A stretch of 64,000 nt of DNA, taken from positions 4,498 through 68,497 of the forward strand of contig DIHT01000165.1 of assembly GCA_002420305.1 (NCBI GenBank), read 5' to 3'. The number at the start of each line of letters is the position of its first letter. Positions within the stretch are counted from its first letter, which is position 1. Positions 59,810-64,000 of the stretch are shown piece after piece. Source of the stretch: Akkermansiaceae bacterium UBA5689 (GTDB lineage: Bacteria; Verrucomicrobiota; Verrucomicrobiia; Verrucomicrobiales; Akkermansiaceae). Made by a program: the position numbers and the translations under genes. The notes beneath the pieces were generated by a model. That model was not told where the DNA came from and searched no databases. It saw only the letters and a program-made list of their open reading frames with translations.

Positions 59810-61030
59810 ATGCCTGTTGTTCCCTCAGAAAACCCCGCGAGGAGAACCTTCATTCTGGATAATCTACGGGCTTGGCCGGGTGGGTGCCTGGAGACGTTAG
59901 CGATGACCTTCGTAGTGCTGATCGCGGTGCGTGTCTTTGATGCCGATGCGTGGCAGAAGGCTACTCTTGTTGCGGCCTCAAGTTGTGGGCTTCTCCTCAG
60001 TCTTTTTCCGGTGCAACTCGTCCGCAGGACCGGGATCTCGGTCAACTTGGGGACGGCCCTGCTCTGGATTATCTCAGCTGGTGGTCTGGCAGTTGCTATA
60101 GTTGGCGGGGGCTCTTTTACGGTTTTTCTGCCTGCCATGGTAGTCGCGTTACTCTGCATTACGCTGAGTATTCCTCTGATGTCTCAAATTTACCGGAAAC
60201 ATTATCCCGACCGGTCGAGGGGGAGGCTTTTTGCGTCGACTGCGGTAGTGAGAAAAGCCTCGGCTTTGATTGTGGCCCTTGTTTTCGGAAAAGTTCTGGA
60301 AAACGACCTAGATGATTTCAGGCTGATCCTCTCCATCTATGCGATCTGTTGCGTGTTGATGGCAGGCTGCGTTCTGGCGATTAAGCCTGTTTACCTGCGA
60401 AGATCAAATCAGGTCAGGCTGTTTGGTGCTCTCGAGCATCTGCGCAAAGATCGAGTCTTCCGGTCCCTGCTGACCTCATGGATGATTCTCGGCTTTGGCA
60501 ACCTCCTTTGCTGGTCGATCTTTGTGGAGTACGTCTCCAATCCTGATTACGGATATGAACTTACGGAGTTCACGATCGCTTTCATAACTGGGTCACTACC
60601 GGAGATCATGTTTCTCCTTACCGTGGTAATATGGGGTATTGTTTTTGATCGGGTGAATTTCTTCCTCGTACGCATGATTTTGAATGTGTTCTTCATGGGC
60701 GGAGTTCTATTCTACTTCTTCGGGCAAGGAATGTGGGCCCTTTGTGTTGGCATCTCACTGCATGGAATTGGCCGTGCGGGCGGGAATATCGCGTGGAGTT
60801 TGTGGGTTACCAAGTTTGCGAAAGCGGATCAAGTTGCCGAATACATGAGCGTTCACACCTTCATGTGCGGGGTCAGAGGTGTGATCGCACCTTTCGTGGC
60901 CTTTCCCGTGATCGCATTGCTGGGGCCTCGAGTGATAGGTGGGGCAGGATTTATTCTGATCATGATAGCAACCCTAATGATCTGGCCCCATCTCCGAGGA
61001 AAAACACCTGTAGGCGTGAGCGGATCATGA
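59810..61030 (+). CDS. Major facilitator superfamily transporter
   Basis: This 406-residue membrane protein has about 12 hydrophobic helices in two halves joined by a cytoplasmic loop near residue 205-220 (LRRSNQVRLFGALEHLRKDRVF). The loop between helices 4 and 5 has the basic MFS-like stretch SQIYRKHYPDRSRGRLFAS. No substrate-specific motif is recognisable. It starts 12 nt after ctaA and is probably co-transcribed with it, though a functional connection is not evident. It converges with ald. Confidence 0.8.
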   Translation: MPVVPSENPARRTFILDNLRAWPGGCLETLAMTFVVLIAVRVFDADAWQKATLVAASSCGLLLSLFPVQLVRRTGISVNLGTALLWIISAGGLAVAIVGGGSFTVFLPAMVVALLCITLSIPLMSQIYRKHYPDRSRGRLFASTAVVRKASALIVALVFGKVLENDLDDFRLILSIYAICCVLMAGCVLAIKPVYLRRSNQVRLFGALEHLRKDRVFRSLLTSWMILGFGNLLCWSIFVEYVSNPDYGYELTEFTIAFITGSLPEIMFLLTVVIWGIVFDRVNFFLVRMILNVFFMGGVLFYFFGQGMWALCVGISLHGIGRAGGNIAWSLWVTKFAKADQVAEYMSVHTFMCGVRGVIAPFVAFPVIALLGPRVIGGAGFILIMIATLMIWPHLRGKTPVGVSGS

Positions 61031-61063
61031 GGAGCTCGCCTTTATATTCGAGCAGGGAGCCCA

Positions 61064-62179
61064 TCAATGAAGCTCCAGGACTTCCGCTGGGCTGACTGTC
61101 GAAAGGCTGTGAGCTTCTCCAACGGGTGCGCAGGTTAGCTTTCCTCCGGTACAGTTAATTCCAGAAAGAAGCTCCGGTCGATTGCGACATGCAGTCTGAA
61201 GATCGCTAGTAGCTAGAAGCGAAATCCAGCGCGTCGTGACGTTGTTCAGGGCCTGAGTTGCTGTCCGAGAGTAGGCGCCGGGCATATTTGTGACACAGTA
61301 ATGAAGAACGTCTTCCTCAAAGTAGGTTGGATTATCGTGACTGGTGGGGCGGCTTGTCTCCGAGCAGCCACCCTGATCGATTGCGATGTCGACAAAGACG
61401 CTGCCAGGTGCCATCTGCCTCAGCATTTCCCGTGTCATCAGTTTTGGAGCTGCCGCTCCGGGAATGAGGACGGCTCCAATGATGAGATCAATCCGGGGCA
61501 GGAGTGATGCAATATTGGCTTCCGTTGAATACAGGGTATGCGCTTCCTGCAGGGTGATATCCAGAAAGCGCATCCGCTCGACGTCCACTTCAACGATGGT
61601 CACATCAGCGCCAATGCCGGTCGCTACCCGGGCAGCGTTAATACCGGCTGTGCCGCCGCCAATAACCATAACCCGGCCCGGAGCGACGCCAGGGACGCCT
61701 CCAAGAAGAATTCCGCGGCCCCCTCGGTGGTTTGCGAGGTGGTAGGAGCCGAAGATGGCTGCCATACGGCCGGCCAATTCGCTCATGGGCTCAAGAAGGG
61801 GAAGGCGCCCTCCGACTTCGAGGGTTTCGTAGGCAATTGCCGTGCAGCCCGTCGCGGTAAGGGACTCGGTCAGGGCCTTATCCGCAGCCAAATGCAGGTA
61901 AGTAAAAAGCGTATGATCAGGCCCAAGCATCTCAACCTCAGAGGGTTGAGGCTCCTTAACTTTTACGAGGAGCTGGGCTTTCTCGAACACAGCTTCTGCG
62001 GTTGGTAAGACCTCTACGCCAGCCAGCTGATATTCTTTGTCGAGATAGCTGGAGTTGGCTCCTGCACCTTTCTCAATGACTACCCGATGCCCTTGTTTGA
62101 CTAATTCTCCCGCTGAAGCCGGAATCATGCCCACACGATGCTCCTGTGGCTTCACTTCTTTGAGTATCCCAATATTCAT
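61064..62179 (-). CDS. ald: Alanine dehydrogenase
   Basis: This 371-residue enzyme interconverts L-alanine and pyruvate plus ammonia with NAD. The opening MNIGILKEVKPQEHRVGMIPASAGEL is typical (only a part matters: KEVKPQEHRVGM). Lys75 in VKVKEP and His96 in YLHLAAD match the substrate and catalytic residues of Ald. The NAD-binding Rossmann motif is VMVIGGGTAGINAARVA. Full length for the family. With the AGCS symporter at 11.8-13.5 kb it would allow growth on alanine, although the genes are not linked. Confidence 0.95.
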   Translation of the reverse strand: MNIGILKEVKPQEHRVGMIPASAGELVKQGHRVVIEKGAGANSSYLDKEYQLAGVEVLPTAEAVFEKAQLLVKVKEPQPSEVEMLGPDHTLFTYLHLAADKALTESLTATGCTAIAYETLEVGGRLPLLEPMSELAGRMAAIFGSYHLANHRGGRGILLGGVPGVAPGRVMVIGGGTAGINAARVATGIGADVTIVEVDVERMRFLDITLQEAHTLYSTEANIASLLPRIDLIIGAVLIPGAAAPKLMTREMLRQMAPGSVFVDIAIDQGGCSETSRPTSHDNPTYFEEDVLHYCVTNMPGAYSRTATQALNNVTTRWISLLATSDLQTACRNRPELLSGINCTGGKLTCAPVGEAHSLSTVSPAEVLELH

Positions 62180-62268
62180 GAGGGCAGACTAGACCAAGTT
62201 TTGGGTTCTCTCCACCCTCGACTTGCAGCTTCTCCGTAATTGGGCATACTGCGAGCGCTGCGAGATAA

Positions 62269-62345
62269 GCCAGCTTAGCTTCAATTGGTAGAGCTCTCGA
62301 TTTGTAATCGAGTGGTTGTCGGTTCGAGTCCGACAGCTGGCTCCA
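62269..62345 (+). tRNA. tRNA-Thr (anticodon UGU), CCA encoded
   Basis: The acceptor stem GCCAGCT pairs with AGCTGGC, followed by discriminator T and an encoded CCA (62343-62345). The anticodon arm CTCGA-TTTGTAA-TCGAG places TGT at 62303-62305, reading threonine codon ACA. The T arm is GTCGGTTCGAGTCCGAC with the invariant TTCGA loop, and the D arm contains TTGGTA. All arms pair cleanly. It lies between the divergent ald gene and the dnaE2 3' end. Confidence 0.96.
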
Positions 62346-62401
62346 GTGCTTTACTGCAGATCTGCGGGAAAGGTGAGGAGCGGCCTCCACCGATACCCCT
62401 C

Positions 62402-64000
62402 CTAGTGGAAGTCATGGCTTTCGGTTTCGAGGAAAAGCTCAAGTGGAAGAGGCTCTAACGATGTTGTGTATAGAGTACGAGAATCATTTTCTCCAATCTG
62501 CATTCTGCCGTGACAGAGGAGAAATTTTTCGTTGGTAATAACAAGACGGTAATTCAGGAAAGTAGAACAGGGAATAAAGAGGTTGGCTGTTCCTGTTTCG
62601 TCTTCAAGAGAGATAAAGCAGTGCCCTTTTGCCGTGCTCGGCCTTTGGCGGCAGATGACAAGTCCTGCACAGATGGTATGCTGGCCATGAGGTATGAATT
62701 TGAAATCGCGAGCTTTGGCGAGCAAGGAGGGGTTGATAGGTGAATCGTAATCGCCTTGTTGAGAAGGGCTGTTCGCGTTCTGAAATTTATGTATCCAAGA
62801 TTTACGTAGTAGAGCCATGGGGTGTGGCCCTGTACTGTATCCCTGAGAGTGGTAATCTGCGGTGAGTTTTTCGAATTCACTCATGGGAAGAAGAGGGCAG
62901 TTCATTTCAGGTGTTGCTGCTCTGGAGTCGCTCAGAGGGGAATTATTGCAGCGGCTGAGAAGGTCTTCCTGTGGAAGGTGTTCTCCCTGCCAGAGGGCAT
63001 CTCGGCGGTGAGTAATCCCTGGCAGGTCATCTAAAGATCCTGCGGCAGCAAGAAGACGGCGCTCTTTTTTGTTGGGCTGAACACGACGGAGGAAATCAGC
63101 TAGATCAATAAAGCGGGTATGGGATCGGGCTTCCAGAAGTTTAGTGGTGGTGGAGCTGGAGATGTTTTTAAGGTGTTGAAGACCTAGTCTGAGAGTTTTG
63201 TTATCAATGACGGCTGTTTCGAGAGAAGAGTGTATTACGGATACCGGTTTGATATGAATGCCGTGTCGACGCGCATCGTGAAGAAGGCTTGCTACTGGAT
63301 AGAATCCCATTGGCTGGTTGTTAAGGAGGCCAGTAAAGAACTCGGCAGTATGGTGAGTCTTCAGCCAGCAGGAAGCGTAGGCAAGGAGAGCAAAGGAGAT
63401 GGCATGGCTCTCGGGGAATCCATAAAGAGCGAAAGAGCTGATAGAGCGGATCACTTTTTCCTGAATTGCAGGATTTACGTGACGATGAGACATGCGTGAA
63501 CGCAATTTCTCTACGATAGCCTCCATTCGTTCATCGGAGCGTTTAAAAGCCATTGCACGGCGTAGTTCGTCGGCTTCAGCCCCATCAAAGCCAGCTATGA
63601 TCATAGCCATGCGTAGAACCTGTTCCTGAAAGAGAGGAACTCCGAGGGTTCGTTCCAGAACCGATTGAAAATCAGGATGAATATAGTCGACAGGAGTGCG
63701 GCCGCTTCGCCTGTTCAGGTAAGGATGGACAAGTTCACCCACGATAGGGCCGGGTCGGATGAGGGCAATCTCGATGACAAGGTCGTAAAATTCCCTGGGT
63801 TGCATGAGCGGAAGAGTTGCCATCTGTGCTCGGGATTCGACTTGAAAAGTGCCAACGGTATCAGCACGGCAAAGTAGATCGAAGGTGGCAGCGTCATCAT
63901 AGGGGATGTGTGCCAAATCAATGGATTTCCCTCTCTGTCGACAGATCCTAAGGCTGTCCTCCATGGCTGCGAGCATGCCAAGACCAAGGAGGTCGACCTT
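62402..64000 (-). CDS. dnaE2: Error-prone DNA polymerase DnaE2, 5' part outside the window
   Basis: This is the C-terminal part (533 codons visible) of a C-family polymerase; the frame continues to the right edge with KVDLLGLGML, a conserved DnaE2 motif, so the first half is missing. The fragment has GTFQVESRAQMATLPLMQPR, FYDLVIEIALIRPGPI, VPLFQEQVLRMAMIIAGF and FALYGFPESHAISFALLAYASCWLKTHH, which are polymerase-core segments. A C-terminal OB-fold follows (ICRQRPSTAKGHCFISLEDETG) and the DnaE2-like ending SHDFH closes it. DnaE2 performs damage-induced translesion synthesis, usually with ImuA/ImuB. Those genes are not visible downstream and could lie upstream beyond the edge. Confidence 0.92.
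   Translation of the reverse strand, partial: KVDLLGLGMLAAMEDSLRICRQRGKSIDLAHIPYDDAATFDLLCRADTVGTFQVESRAQMATLPLMQPREFYDLVIEIALIRPGPIVGELVHPYLNRRSGRTPVDYIHPDFQSVLERTLGVPLFQEQVLRMAMIIAGFDGAEADELRRAMAFKRSDERMEAIVEKLRSRMSHRHVNPAIQEKVIRSISSFALYGFPESHAISFALLAYASCWLKTHHTAEFFTGLLNNQPMGFYPVASLLHDARRHGIHIKPVSVIHSSLETAVIDNKTLRLGLQHLKNISSSTTTKLLEARSHTRFIDLADFLRRVQPNKKERRLLAAAGSLDDLPGITHRRDALWQGEHLPQEDLLSRCNNSPLSDSRAATPEMNCPLLPMSEFEKLTADYHSQGYSTGPHPMALLRKSWIHKFQNANSPSQQGDYDSPINPSLLAKARDFKFIPHGQHTICAGLVICRQRPSTAKGHCFISLEDETGTANLFIPCSTFLNYRLVITNEKFLLCHGRMQIGENDSRTLYTTSLEPLPLELFLETESHDFH

Noticed and set aside
62073..62390. 105-codon minus-strand frame over the tRNA, containing LSDSNRQPLDYKSRALPIE
   Set aside because: This is the well-known spurious translation antisense to a tRNA gene; the tRNA-Thr explains it.
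1..64000. CRISPR arrays, insertion sequences, integrases, phage genes
   Set aside because: No repeat-spacer pattern, transposase, integrase or phage structural gene was found on either strand.

Overview
The window reads as chromosomal DNA of a member of the Verrucomicrobiota (PVC superphylum), probably a free-living aerobic heterotroph. This is inferred from gene content, not from a marker phylogeny. The clues are a giant CotH/lamin-tail protein with a typical verrucomicrobial C-terminus, a PVC-type secreted propeller/HEAT protein, a GH75-like protein, a DUF5069 protein, a GldG/DUF4340 ABC cluster, and start codons that mostly lack a Shine-Dalgarno sequence. Genes are densely packed on both strands. 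I see no insertion sequence, prophage, CRISPR array or rRNA.

Layout. Positions 1-3.9 kb hold the 3' part of a GspD/PilQ-type secretin and a TPR protein. A minus-strand block (3.9-6.6 kb) has a Nudix-like protein, a DUF5069 protein, the manganese regulator MntR and an unknown membrane-anchored protein, which is divergent from clpB (6.7-9.3 kb). Next come an M28 membrane peptidase, an alanine/glycine:cation symporter, a UvrD-type helicase and CstA. The minus-strand run mfd - SurA-like PPIase - coaD follows (17.5-22.2 kb), with a lipoprotein amidase divergent from mfd. After a YkgJ-type cysteine-cluster protein, an unknown protein and an M48 protease comes the 2602-residue CotH/LTD giant (26.35-34.16 kb). 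A plus-strand run then carries a PBP2-like transpeptidase, a DUF6941-like protein, an SDR and a membrane-anchored GH75-like protein. The minus strand resumes with the PVC propeller/HEAT protein, ligA, a vanZ-brnA-brnT group and a four-gene GldA/F/G-DUF4340 ABC operon (to 51.1 kb). From 51.3 kb the plus strand has sucA-sucB, a DUF368 undecaprenyl-phosphate translocase, a GbsR-family regulator, an AI-2E-family permease, ctaA and an MFS transporter. The window closes with minus-strand ald, a plus-strand tRNA-Thr(UGU), and the 3' part of dnaE2 running off the right edge.

How the genes fit together. Envelope functions recur: secretin, M48 protease, amidase, PBP2, PPIase and DUF368. DNA repair is represented by mfd, uvrD-type helicase, ligA and dnaE2. 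Aerobic carbon metabolism is represented by sucAB, ctaA, ald with an AGCS symporter, and cstA. The most interesting points are: an mfd reading frame whose family-like N-terminus runs past the first canonical start codon with no ATG/GTG/TTG available; a SucB with two lipoyl domains but no recognisable E1/E3-binding domain; cadherin-like repeats interrupted by inserted jelly-roll domains in the giant protein; and several clear inverted repeats at promoters (gbsR, clpB, mfd/amidase).
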